Positions 1 through 8,729 of a stretch of 64,000 nucleotides of DNA are shown piece by piece. Made by a program: the position numbers and the translations under genes. Under the pieces are notes generated by a model that ran no database searches, was not told the DNA's origin, and saw nothing but the letters and a program-made list of their open reading frames with translations. Source of the stretch: Acidimicrobiales bacterium (lineage in GTDB: Bacteria > Actinomycetota > Acidimicrobiia > Acidimicrobiales > Iamiaceae). The stretch lies in the NCBI GenBank assembly GCA_025463365.1, contig JAOBWM010000063.1, positions 25,068-89,067 of the forward strand. The letters run 5' to 3'. The first letter of the stretch is position 1. Each line of letters begins with the position of its first letter.

Positions 1-3000
1 GCCCCCGATGTACGGCGTCACCACGTAGCCGGAGATCGGCGAGCCGTTGGCCGCAGGAGCCGTCCAGCTGACCGTGGCCTGGCCGGTGCCGGCCGTGGCC
101 GTGACCCCGGTCGGCGCCGACGGGAGGCCGACCTTCACCGCGCCGGTCGTGCCGTACGGGCCGGCGCCCACCGCGTTGATCCCGGCGATCCGGAACGTGT
201 AGGTGGTCCCGTTGACGAGCCCGGTGACGATCTGCGCCGTGTTCGTGTTGTTGAAGGTCTGCGGCGTCATGACCGTGGTGCCCTTGACCGGCGTGACCAC
301 GTAACCGGTGATCGGCGAACCGTTGGCGACCGAGGCCTGAAACGCGACCTTGGCCGAAGAGTCGAGCGGCGCCCCGTTCGGGAAGCCCGGCGAGGTCGGC
401 GTGCCCACCTTGATGGCCGTCGTGGTGCTCGGCGGGCTGGCCCCCATCGCGTTCACCGCGGAGATCTTGAAGGTGTAGGTGGTACCGCTGGTGAGGCCGG
501 TGACGATGTCGTTCAAGTTGGCGTTGTTGAACGTCTGCGGCGTCTGGGCCACCGTCCCGATGTAGGGCGTGATCACGTGCGACGTGATCGGGGACCCGTT
601 GGCGCCGGCGGCGAGCCACGCCACCTTGGCGGTGCCGTTGCCCGGCTGCGAGGACGGGAACCCGGGCGAGGTCGGGGCGCCGACGACGACCGTGTTGGTG
701 GTGGCGTAGGGGCCGGTGCCGACGCTGTTGGTGGCCGCCACCCGGAACGAGTACGTCGTGCCGTTGGTGAGGCCGGACACCGTGAGCTGCTGGGATGCCG
801 GCGTGTTGAACACCTGTGGGGCCAGCACCGTGCTGCCCTGCACCGGCCAGACCGTGTAGCTCGTGAGCGGCGCGGCGTTGGCCGCCGGGATCAGGTAGAT
901 GACGTTGGCCGTGGTGTTGCCGGGCATCGCCGACTGGAACGCCGGGTTCGCCGGCGTTCCCTCGATGATCACGCCGGTCTGGCTCTGCGGGCCGGTGCCG
1001 ATGCTGTTGAACGCTGCGATCTTGAAGGAGTACGAGGTGCCGACGGTGAACCCGGTCAGCACCTGCACGGTCGACGTCGAGTTGAACGTGACCGGGGTCT
1101 GGGCCACCGAGCCGATGTAGGGCGTGACGATGTAGCCCTGGAGCGGGGCGCCGTTGGCCACCGAGGCCGCCCAGGTGAGGCGGGCGGTGGTGGTGCCGGG
1201 GACGGCCGTCGGGAAGCCCGGGCCGGTGGGCGTGCCCACGATGATCGGGGTGGTGACGGCCTCGATGCCGACGCCGTTGCCGTTGATGGCGGCCACGCCG
1301 AAGGAGTACGTCGTGCCGTTGGCGAGCCCGGTCACCACATCGCTGGTGGCCGTCGTGTTGAAGGTCTGCGGGGCCTGCGGGGTCGTGCCGATGTAGGGCG
1401 TGATGCGGTACCCGGTGATGGACGACCCGTTGTTGCCCGGCGTCGTCCACGCCACCTTGGCGGTGGCGTTGCCCGGCTGCGACGTCTGGAACCCAGGGGC
1501 CAGCGGCGATCCGGCGGTGACCGAACCGGAGTCAGGGGACTCGGCACCGGCGCCGACGGCGTTCTTGGCCGCCACCCGGAACGTGTAGGTGGTCCCGTTG
1601 GTGAGCCCGGTGACGGTCTGGGTCTTGGCCGTCGAGTTGAACACCACCTGGGCTTGGGCCGCGCCGGAGATGTAGGGCGTGACGACGTAGCCGGTGATCG
1701 CCGCGCCGCCCGTGCTGGCCGGCGCCGTCCACGTGACGGTCGCGCTGCCGTTGCCGGGGATGGCCTTGGTGACGGCCGGGGCGCTCGGCACGTCCGGCAG
1801 GGTCACCGAGCTCGATGGGCCCGACTCGGCGCCGGTGCCCACCGCGTTGGTGGCCGAGACCGTGAACGTGTAGGTGGCGCCGTCGGTGAGCCCGGTGACG
1901 GTGCGGGTGGTGACCGACGCGTCGAACAGCGAGGCGGGTTGGGCCACCGCGCCGAGGTATGGCGTGACGACGTAGCCGGTGAGGGACGTGCCACCGTCGT
2001 CGGCCGGTGCGGTCCAGCTCACGCTGGCCTGGTGGACGCCTGCTGTGGCGCTCACGCCCGTAGGCGTGCCGGCCACGGTGGTGGCCACCGGGGTGACGTC
2101 GGCCGACGGGTCCGAGTCCGTGCTCCCCACCACGTTGGTGGCGGAGACGATGATGTTGTACGTGGTCCCGTTCGTGAGGCCGGTGAGCGCGCGGGTGGTG
2201 GCGGAGGTGTCGAAGTCCGCCGTCACGTCGGGGTTGCCGAAGCTGGTGGCCCTCAGGGAGTAGCCGGTGAGCGGCGAGCCCCCGTCTGACACAGGAGCCT
2301 CCCAGGACACGGTGGCCTTGGCGTTGCCGCCCACCGCACTCACGTTCGTGGGCTTGCCCGGAGCGGAGGCGGGGGTCACGGCGTTGGAGGCAGCCGACTG
2401 GCCGCCGGTGCCGATGGCGTTGATGGCCGCCACCTTGAACGTGTAGCTCGTGCCGTTGGTGAGGCCGGTGACCGTCTGCGATGTCGCCGTCGAGTTGAAC
2501 GTCTGCGTCGCTTGGGCGACGGCACCGACGTAGGGCGTCACCACGTAGCCGGTGATGGCCGAACCGCCGTCGGACGCGGGCGCCGTCCAGGTCAGGCCGG
2601 CTTGGGCATCGCCCGGCGTGGCCGTGCCGATGGTGGGCGCGCCGGGCGCGGCCTTGATGCAGCCGGACAGCTGGAAGCTCGCGTTGCGGGTGGCCCAGTT
2701 GAAGCTGCCGTTGCTGGGCAGGTACTCGGTGGAGAACCAGAACGTGCAGTCGTCAACCGGATCGACCGTCACGCTGGCGTAGTCGCCCCAGCGGGTGAGC
2801 GAGTTGCTGTTCTGGACGCCGCCGCCGGCCTGGAGGGTGGCCTCGGTCTGGGTCATCGTGCCGAGGGGGTCGCCGGCCAGGCGGCCGACAGCCATGACGG
2901 AGGGCTTGGTCACCGAGCTCGAGAGCGAGTAGCCGAGCGCGATGTTGCCCGCTTGGTCCATGGCCGCGGAGCCCATCCACCGGTAGCTGTTGTCGGGCGC

Positions 3001-4389
3001 ATAGGTGCCCTGCTGGTACACGACGGGGCTGCCACCGGACATCCGGAACTCGTACCAGCGGATGCCGGTGCCGGTACCGGCGGTGACGCTGTGGGTCACC
3101 ACCATCGACTCGTGGTCGCCGAAGTTGCGGTACGCGTAGCGGTTCATCAGGCGGTCGGCCAGGGAATCGAGCTTCTGGGTCGTACCGGGCTGGACCACGC
3201 AGGTTCCGCCGTTGCACGCCGGGGAGTACGACGCCACCGTCAGGTTGGTCGGGCCGGTGAAGGTGGAGTTGGCGGGGGTGGTCCAGTCGACGTGGAACTT
3301 CCAGGTGGCCATCGTCGTGCTCGTGAGCCCGAGACCAACGATCGGGTTCGGCGCGTTGAGCGGCGGAGCCGTGGCTGAGTCGACATCCCCGGGGAGGAGG
3401 CCGCCGTAGGAGGAACTGGTGTCGAAGCACTGCTGGGTGGCCGCGAGGCCGGCCATCATCTTCGCCCGGTCCATGGCGCAGACCTTCGTGCCCGCGAACG
3501 CCGATGTCGTGAACATGTTGTAGGTCACGTAGTAGGCGTCCGGCCAGATGCCCATCTTCGGGTAGTCGGGGAAGTTCGAGTACTGGAACGAATACCGGTA
3601 GTAGGCGCCGGTGGGGTCGCTGGTCTGGGAGACCGCGATGCACTCGTAGTACGGGCCCACCTTGGCCGACGCGTTGGCGAACTGGCTGATGATCCAGCGG
3701 GCGGCGAGGCGGTCGTAGCGCACGATGCCGTCGCCGTCGTCGTCGGTCTGGCAGTGGCCACCGAAGCCGCTCCAGAGGGTGTTGGTGGCCGCCGGCCCGT
3801 AGACCGGGGTGCCCGACTTGTTCATGATGGCGAAGGCGCTGTTGACGATCTCGACCAGGTGGTTCGGACCGATGGCGGAGTTGGTGTCGGGTGGGGCCGA
3901 ATTGACGGTGAACGAACCGGCCGGGCCGGAGAACCCCGCGCCCACGCCAAGGACGTTGGTACCAAGCGTCACCGACGACCGGGTGACCGGTCCCTTGCGC
4001 TGGAGCGCCCCGTCGGGAGCGCCGCCCTTCGGGTGGGGCAGGAACTCGTCGCGGCTGGTGCCGCCCTCGCCGGTGGTCTTGGGCGGTCGCACGGGCGCGA
4101 TGTCGCGAAGCGGCGGCGACGTGTCGTTGTGGACCGAGCCCGGGAGGGTCTTACCACCCGGCGCATGCCCCTTCTCGCCGTCGCGACCGCGCTCGGACTC
4201 GACACCGGTGCTGGCGGCGCCGCGGCTCCCCGCCTCGCGCTCTCGCTCCGCCTGGCTCTGCTTGGCCCTCGTCGTGGCGGCCGGCTTGGCCGCCGAGGTC
4301 GACCCGCTGGGCGACGATGAACAGGCCGCTGCCCCCAAGGCGATGATGAGGGAGAACCCCACGAACCAACGACGATGCGCGCCCGGCAT
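1..4389 (-). CDS. Secreted lipoprotein with ~10 fibronectin type III repeats (C-terminus beyond window)
   Basis: Open for at least 1,463 codons from an ATG preceded by a strong GGGGGGA ribosome site; the stop lies outside the window. The N-terminus has a charged start, a hydrophobic stretch and a lipobox-like LGAAAC, so an exported lipoprotein is likely. Residues ~90-580 form a secreted region without a domain I can name (motif APPDTNSAIGPNHLVEIVN). From about 2,645 down to 1 there are nine complete and one partial fibronectin type III modules of 270-285 bp, each with variants of TGLTNGTTYTF and GYVVTPYIG. Such repeats usually act as spacers or adhesive stalks on surface proteins. The ligand is unknown. 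Confidence 0.85.
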   Translation of the reverse strand, partial: MPGAHRRWFVGFSLIIALGAAACSSSPSGSTSAAKPAATTRAKQSQAEREREAGSRGAASTGVESERGRDGEKGHAPGGKTLPGSVHNDTSPPLRDIAPVRPPKTTGEGGTSRDEFLPHPKGGAPDGALQRKGPVTRSSVTLGTNVLGVGAGFSGPAGSFTVNSAPPDTNSAIGPNHLVEIVNSAFAIMNKSGTPVYGPAATNTLWSGFGGHCQTDDDGDGIVRYDRLAARWIISQFANASAKVGPYYECIAVSQTSDPTGAYYRYSFQYSNFPDYPKMGIWPDAYYVTYNMFTTSAFAGTKVCAMDRAKMMAGLAATQQCFDTSSSYGGLLPGDVDSATAPPLNAPNPIVGLGLTSTTMATWKFHVDWTTPANSTFTGPTNLTVASYSPACNGGTCVVQPGTTQKLDSLADRLMNRYAYRNFGDHESMVVTHSVTAGTGTGIRWYEFRMSGGSPVVYQQGTYAPDNSYRWMGSAAMDQAGNIALGYSLSSSVTKPSVMAVGRLAGDPLGTMTQTEATLQAGGGVQNSNSLTRWGDYASVTVDPVDDCTFWFSTEYLPSNGSFNWATRNASFQLSGCIKAAPGAPTIGTATPGDAQAGLTWTAPASDGGSAITGYVVTPYVGAVAQATQTFNSTATSQTVTGLTNGTSYTFKVAAINAIGTGGQSAASNAVTPASAPGKPTNVSAVGGNAKATVSWEAPVSDGGSPLTGYSLRATSFGNPDVTADFDTSATTRALTGLTNGTTYNIIVSATNVVGSTDSDPSADVTPVATTVAGTPTGVSATAGVHQASVSWTAPADDGGTSLTGYVVTPYLGAVAQPASLFDASVTTRTVTGLTDGATYTFTVSATNAVGTGAESGPSSSVTLPDVPSAPAVTKAIPGNGSATVTWTAPASTGGAAITGYVVTPYISGAAQAQVVFNSTAKTQTVTGLTNGTTYTFRVAAKNAVGAGAESPDSGSVTAGSPLAPGFQTSQPGNATAKVAWTTPGNNGSSITGYRITPYIGTTPQAPQTFNTTATSDVVTGLANGTTYSFGVAAINGNGVGIEAVTTPIIVGTPTGPGFPTAVPGTTTARLTWAASVANGAPLQGYIVTPYIGSVAQTPVTFNSTSTVQVLTGFTVGTSYSFKIAAFNSIGTGPQSQTGVIIEGTPANPAFQSAMPGNTTANVIYLIPAANAAPLTSYTVWPVQGSTVLAPQVFNTPASQQLTVSGLTNGTTYSFRVAATNSVGTGPYATTNTVVVGAPTSPGFPSSQPGNGTAKVAWLAAGANGSPITSHVITPYIGTVAQTPQTFNNANLNDIVTGLTSGTTYTFKISAVNAMGASPPSTTTAIKVGTPTSPGFPNGAPLDSSAKVAFQASVANGSPITGYVVTPVKGTTVMTPQTFNNTNTAQIVTGLVNGTTYTFRIAGINAVGAGPYGTTGAVKVGLPSAPTGVTATAGTGQATVSWTAPAANGSPISGYVVTPYIGG

Positions 4390-4747
4390 GCAATCCCCCC
4401 TCATGACCGCCGAACCAGACCGAAATGTACCAGTTGTACAGGTCGTCCGGCCACGTTTGTGGCGCTGTTCGTCGCGATGACGGGACGCGAGGCGCGCTGG
4501 TGGTCAACAGCACCACTCGACGAGCACCAACCCCACGATGTCCGTCCAGACCACCGCGCCGGCGCCTGCGATCCGCTCCACGTCCTGTCGACGCCGGTGC
4601 GGATCTACGACTCGCGGCCCGACACGTCTCTCGCGATCGGCTCGAAGACCAAGCTCGACGGTTCCGAGCAGACCAGCTCGTCCAAACCCGCCCGCCGCGG
4701 GACGTTCGACCCTGGTCCGATGAGCCCGCGTGGGTGAGAGTGCAGTC
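4390..4747. other. Intergenic region between divergent genes, with a possible surface-domain relic
   Basis: No intact gene seen. It must carry the promoters of the minus-strand lipoprotein and the plus-strand response regulator. A plus-strand reading frame ending at 4,737 contains PVRIYDSRPDTSLAIGSKTK (about 4,593-4,655), similar to the 'RIYDTR' repeats of actinobacterial surface proteins. It lacks a plausible start and the rest of such a domain, so it is at best a decayed fragment. Confidence 0.4.
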
Positions 4748-5413
4748 ATGGACGACGTCACCAGCCCGATCGGGGTGTTCCTGCTCGATGATCACGAGAT
4801 CGTCCGGAGAGGCCTGAGTGACCTGATCGAGGGTGAACCCGACCTCCACGTCGTCGGTGAGGCCGGATCCGTCGAGGAGGCGCTGCGGCGCATCCCCGCG
4901 TGCCAGCCCCAGGTCGCGGTGCTCGACGTGCAACTCGGCGACGGATCAGGCATCGAGGTGTGCCGCGACGTCCGCGCCGCGCACCCCAAGATCGCGTGCG
5001 TGATGTTGACGTCGTATGCCGACGACGAGGCGCTGCTCGACAGCGTCGTGGCTGGAGCAGCCGGCTACGTGCTCAAGCAGGTGCGGGGCAACGACCTGCT
5101 CGACGCCATCCGCCGCGTCGCCGACGGCCAGTCGCTCCTCGACCCTGCGGTCACCGCACGCGTCATCGAACGCCTGCGACGCGGACCCCGGGAGGACCAC
5201 CGCTTGGCGCTGCTGACCGCCAGGGAGCGCGAGATCCTCGAGCTCGTGGCGGACGGGCTCACCAACCGCCAGATCGGCGAGTCGTTGCACCTCGCCGAGA
5301 AGACCGTCAAGAACAACGTCTCGAACGTGCTCATGAAGATGGGGATGCAGCGCCGCACCCAGGCCGCGGTCTACGCCGCGCAGCACTCCGACCGGCGATC
5401 CTGCGAGAGCTGA
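4748..5413 (+). CDS. NarL/LuxR-family response regulator
   Basis: A 221-residue two-domain transcription factor. The receiver domain (about 1-125) shows the acidic pocket LLDDHE, the phosphoacceptor Asp in VAVLDVQLGDGSG, the Thr in VMLTSY and the Lys in GYVLKQVRG. The C-terminal LuxR helix-turn-helix (about 150-210) begins LTAREREILELVADGLTNRQ. I start at ATG 4,748 because the family begins just before the receiver; a GTG 18 bp upstream in frame is possible. It ends 20 bp from a convergent sensor kinase, its likely partner. The layout resembles DevR/DosR-type pairs. Confidence 0.92.
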   Translation: MDDVTSPIGVFLLDDHEIVRRGLSDLIEGEPDLHVVGEAGSVEEALRRIPACQPQVAVLDVQLGDGSGIEVCRDVRAAHPKIACVMLTSYADDEALLDSVVAGAAGYVLKQVRGNDLLDAIRRVADGQSLLDPAVTARVIERLRRGPREDHRLALLTAREREILELVADGLTNRQIGESLHLAEKTVKNNVSNVLMKMGMQRRTQAAVYAAQHSDRRSCES

Positions 5414-5432
5414 TCGGCGACGTTCCTCGAGC

Positions 5433-6578
5433 TCAGGGCTCGGACCCGAGCGCGAGCGGCACCCGCCAGTGCAGGCGGCTCCCGCCTCCCGGAGCGCCTT
5501 CGAGCAGCGACGTCCCGCCCAGCTCTTCGGCGCGCGAGGCCAGGTTGGCAAGCCCTCGCCCGCTGGATCGGGCGGGGCCAGGCCCGGGACCAGAGTCGGT
5601 GACGACGACCTCGAGCCAGCCGGCCGCGATCGTCACGGCGACCATGGCCTTCGACGAAGGCGCGTGGTGGGCGACGTTGGACAGGGCTTCGCGGACCACC
5701 GCAAGGAGGTGTCGCGCCTCCTCGGGACCGAGCACCGTGTCGATCGGACCGTCGAAGCGGAAGCTGGGTGGCTTCCCGATCGCCTCGGTGAGCTCCTCCC
5801 CCAACCGGAGCAGCGCGCGCCGGGGTCCGCGTTCGACGACGTCGGCCCGTTGGAGGTCGAAGATCGACGTCCGGATCTCGCGCACGGTCTCGTCCAGGTC
5901 GTCGACCGCGGTCTCCACGCGGGCCCGGATGTCGGGCTGGTCGATCAACCGGGTCGCGGCCTGGAGCGAGAGGCCGGTGGCGAACAACCGCTGGATGACC
6001 GTGTCGTGGAGGTCACGGGCGATCCGCTCGCGGTCGCGGATGAGGTCGAGGTCTCGGGCCCGTTCGTGCAACCGTGCGTTGTCGATGGCGATGGCAGCGG
6101 CCTTGGCAAGACCCGAGGCCATCTCTTCGTCGACCTCGGTGAACTCCTCGCCATCCGCCTTGTCGGTCAGGTAGAGGTTCCCGTAGATCTCCCCACGCAC
6201 GAACAGGGGGACGCCAAGGAACGACGTCATCGGCGGGTGACCCGGCGGGAACCCGTAGCTGTCGGGATGCTGGGCCAGGTCCGGGAGCCGGATGGCGACC
6301 GGTTCCACGATGAGGAGGCCAAGGATCCCGTGGCCGCGCGGGAGCTCTCCGATCCGCTCGCGCTGCTCGTCGGTCAACCCGACCGTGACGAAGTCGACCA
6401 GGTGCGTGCCGGACGGGTCGAGCACACCGAGTGCGCCGTAGGTCGCTCCGATGAGCTCCACCGCCGTCTCCACGATCCGCTCGAGCACGACGCTGAGCTC
6501 GAGCCCGCTTCCGACGCCGACCACGGCACCAAGCAGCCGCCGGAGCTGTTCCGCCCCCGTGTGACCCAGCCCTTGCAC
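5433..6578 (-). CDS. GAF-domain sensor histidine kinase (NarX/DevS type)
   Basis: A 381-residue kinase starting at GTG. Residues ~20-165 form a GAF sensor domain (motifs GATYGALGVLD and FLGVPLFVRGEIYGNLYLTD). The dimerisation domain carries the phosphoacceptor His in RERIARDLHDTVIQRLFATG. The ATPase domain has the N box EALSNVAHH and the G box DSGPGPGPARSSGRGLANL. There are no membrane segments, so it is probably cytosolic and may sense gas, redox or a small ligand; no haem-binding His can be assigned by eye. It faces the response regulator across a 19-bp gap. Confidence 0.92.
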   Translation of the reverse strand: MQGLGHTGAEQLRRLLGAVVGVGSGLELSVVLERIVETAVELIGATYGALGVLDPSGTHLVDFVTVGLTDEQRERIGELPRGHGILGLLIVEPVAIRLPDLAQHPDSYGFPPGHPPMTSFLGVPLFVRGEIYGNLYLTDKADGEEFTEVDEEMASGLAKAAAIAIDNARLHERARDLDLIRDRERIARDLHDTVIQRLFATGLSLQAATRLIDQPDIRARVETAVDDLDETVREIRTSIFDLQRADVVERGPRRALLRLGEELTEAIGKPPSFRFDGPIDTVLGPEEARHLLAVVREALSNVAHHAPSSKAMVAVTIAAGWLEVVVTDSGPGPGPARSSGRGLANLASRAEELGGTSLLEGAPGGGSRLHWRVPLALGSEP

Positions 6579-6697
6579 GGGAGCGACCCTACGCCGGGCA
6601 CTGTGGCGGGACCTTCGGCCCTGCCCCGTTCACGCCCCCAACCGTACGGTCGAGCAGAGCAGATCGACCGATCGGCTCAGAGCGATCGGACACCACC

Positions 6698-7354
6698 ATG
6701 AGCACCCAGACGATGGAACGGACCCAACCGGCCGAGACCACCGACAATGACCTGTTCCGGCTCCCGCGCCGCAAGGTCGACGAGATCCTGATCGGCTTCG
6801 GGATCGTCGCAGCGGTCGTCCTGGTCGTCGCCGGGGGACTGCTCACGTGGGGTTCGAGCTTCTCGAGCGACTACGTCCACAAGGAGCTCGCCTCCCAGAA
6901 CGTCTTCTTCCCCGGCGCGACCGCCCTGAAGGCCGAGGGCCGCTCCGATCTCGTGGGCCACGCCGGCGACCAGGTCACCACCGGCAGCGAGGCCCAGGTC
7001 TACGCCGGTTACATCGCCGGCCACCTCGAGGGAATCGCCGGCGGCAAGACCTACTCCCAGATCGATGACCGCGGTGCCGCCACCGCCGTCACCGACGCCC
7101 AGGCCGCCGGAGCCAGCAAGGCCAAGGTCGCCACGCTGCAGGCCACCGCCGACGGCCTCAAGGCCCAGCGCGACACGCTGTTCAAGGGCGAGACGCTGCG
7201 AGGCCTCCTCCTGTCCGCCTACGCCTGGTCGACCATCGGAACCATCGCCGGCATCGCCAGCATCGTCACCTTCATCGCCGCCGCCTCGATGGCTCTCCTC
7301 ACCGCAGCCGGCGTCGTCCACCTCCGCCGCACCACCCACCGAGCCATCGCCTGA
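6698..7354 (+). CDS. Small membrane protein of unknown function
   Basis: A 218-residue protein. A charged N-terminus precedes a transmembrane segment at ~30-52 (ILIGFGIVAAVVLVVAGGLL); then comes an extracytoplasmic Ala/Gly-rich region of ~110 residues, and a second hydrophobic stretch at ~175-205 (IGTIAGIASIVTFIAAASMALL). Similar proteins are common and unnamed in actinobacteria. It is divergent from the histidine kinase gene (119-bp gap), so it may be a target of that two-component system, though nothing in the sequence proves this. A hairpin terminator follows. Confidence 0.75.
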   Translation: MSTQTMERTQPAETTDNDLFRLPRRKVDEILIGFGIVAAVVLVVAGGLLTWGSSFSSDYVHKELASQNVFFPGATALKAEGRSDLVGHAGDQVTTGSEAQVYAGYIAGHLEGIAGGKTYSQIDDRGAATAVTDAQAAGASKAKVATLQATADGLKAQRDTLFKGETLRGLLLSAYAWSTIGTIAGIASIVTFIAAASMALLTAAGVVHLRRTTHRAIA

Positions 7355-7379
7355 CCGAAACGATGACCGAAGGCGGACA

Positions 7380-7411
7380 GCGAGTGCCGGGCCTGCAGGC
7401 CCGGCACTCGC
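7380..7411. terminator. Perfect hairpin between convergent genes
   Basis: A 32-nt perfect palindrome (14-bp arms around TGCA, starting GCGAGTGCCGGGCC) lies just after the membrane-protein gene and before the 3' end of cobF. It is very GC-rich and has no T-tract, a common style of terminator in high-GC actinobacteria. Its symmetry would let it serve both strands. Confidence 0.7.
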
Positions 7412-7486
7412 CGCGCCCGAGTCAGGGCTCGCCGGAGTTCGTCGCAACCAGCTCGTGGTCCCACTGGGTCGCCTGGCCGAACCGGA

Positions 7487-8263
7487 TCAAACCCTCGAGG
7501 CTCCACCCAGCTGGTCGTTTCGTCGGATCAAGTACGTATCCATGATCCAGCCGTGCCGCTCCCGAGCGTCCGCTCGTGCACGGATGATGTCGTCACGCAC
7601 GTCGGCAACGACGCCCTCGATGAGCATCTCGCTGGTCGTGCCCAGGTAGGCACCCCAGTAGATGTGGTCAAGGTCGGGCAGGGTCATGAAAGCCGCCGCC
7701 CCATCGAGCATGACGACCAGGTCGCAGCCCTCGGGCACCTCGCCAGCGGCGAGTCGACGGCCTGTGGTGATCTGTACTGGTCGGCCGATGCGGTTGAGGG
7801 GGATCCGGTGTCGAGCGGTGAGTGCCTGGATGCTGCTGATTCCTGGCACCACCACGATCTCGAGACCGGGGACCTGGAGAGCGACGTCGGTGGCGACGCG
7901 CAAGGTGCTGTCGAAGAGTGCCGGGTCCCCCCAGACGAGGAAGGCGCCGACACCGTCCGATGCAAGCTCTGCGTGGACTGCCGCTGCGAGGAGCTCCGCC
8001 CGGCGCTGGTGCCAGTCGCGCACGGCGGCGCCATAATCGGCGGGGTGGCGGTCACGCTCTGGGTCGGGTAGCCGGACCGTCCGGTACCCCTCATCAGGGC
8101 GGTGTCGGCGACACACCGCTTCGCGGAACTGGCTGAGATCGTGGCGCTCGGGGCCTTTGTCGACCACGAAGAAGACGTCGACGCGCTGCAGGGCGTCGAC
8201 GGCCTCGAGGGTGATCTGGTCCGGGTGGCCAGCGCCGATCCCGATGAGGACGAGCTCCGTCAC
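7487..8263 (-). CDS. cobF: Precorrin-6A synthase (deacetylating)
   Basis: A 258-residue tetrapyrrole methylase. It methylates C-1 of precorrin-5 with loss of the acetyl group to give precorrin-6A, a step of the aerobic B12 pathway. Seen: the N-terminal glycine-rich SAM loop LIGIGAGHPDQIT, the second loop FLVWGDPALFDSTL and VVPGISSIQAL. The C-terminal Trp/Tyr-rich part (DHIYWGAYLGTTSEMLIEG) is typical of CobF rather than CobI/J/M. It is the last gene of the minus operon beginning at cobO and is separated from cobE by 88 bp. Confidence 0.93.
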   Translation of the reverse strand: MTELVLIGIGAGHPDQITLEAVDALQRVDVFFVVDKGPERHDLSQFREAVCRRHRPDEGYRTVRLPDPERDRHPADYGAAVRDWHQRRAELLAAAVHAELASDGVGAFLVWGDPALFDSTLRVATDVALQVPGLEIVVVPGISSIQALTARHRIPLNRIGRPVQITTGRRLAAGEVPEGCDLVVMLDGAAAFMTLPDLDHIYWGAYLGTTSEMLIEGVVADVRDDIIRARADARERHGWIMDTYLIRRNDQLGGASRV

Positions 8264-8351
8264 AGGCCGACGTCGGCCTGGGCAAGCGGGCGAGAGGCCC
8301 GGACCGTGATCAGATCGGGGTCCCGGGGGCCGGCACCAGCGAGGTCGACCG

Positions 8352-8729
8352 TCACGGCGGGGTCACCCGGGCAGAAGCCACCGCTACCGCGGCAGTGGCA
8401 TGGGGCGATCGCTGGGTGGCCACCACAAGCGCGGCCCCCGGCCCCGCCCCCTCGAGGGCGCAGCCTTCGGCCACCCGGGCGTCGAACCGCGGTACACGGC
8501 CGAGCGTCCGGATGGCGCGGTGCTTGTCGACCAGGGTGGCATCGTCGATCGACATGATCGGAGGCCCGAGCGAGACGCGGCGGTCCCCGGCGAACACCTC
8601 GCGGGTGGACACCACCGAGACCGACCAAAGGTCATACCCAGCCCGGGCCAGCGTTCGGCACGCCAGATCGAGCACCTCGGACCGCGTGGCTCCCGACGAC
8701 AGGCCCAGGCCGAGCGACACGCGACTCAC
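8352..8729 (-). CDS. cobE: CobE / CbiG C-terminal-like cobalamin biosynthesis protein
   Basis: A 125-residue protein equivalent to the C-terminal domain of CbiG, which occurs alone as CobE in aerobic pathways. Seen: the opening VSLGLGLSSGATRSEVLDLA and the later SIDDATLVDKHRAI, both family hallmarks. The GTG start shares GTGA with the cobL stop, so translation is probably coupled. CobE has been proposed to carry or protect early precorrin intermediates; the exact role is unsettled. Length agrees with stand-alone CobE. Confidence 0.85.
   Translation of the reverse strand: MSRVSLGLGLSSGATRSEVLDLACRTLARAGYDLWSVSVVSTREVFAGDRRVSLGPPIMSIDDATLVDKHRAIRTLGRVPRFDARVAEGCALEGAGPGAALVVATQRSPHATAAVAVASARVTPP

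Noticed and set aside
577..2289. 570-codon open frame on the plus strand
   Set aside because: It is the antisense of the fibronectin repeat array; the minus frame has periodic, recognisable FN3 modules, while this one is Arg/Gly-rich without domains.
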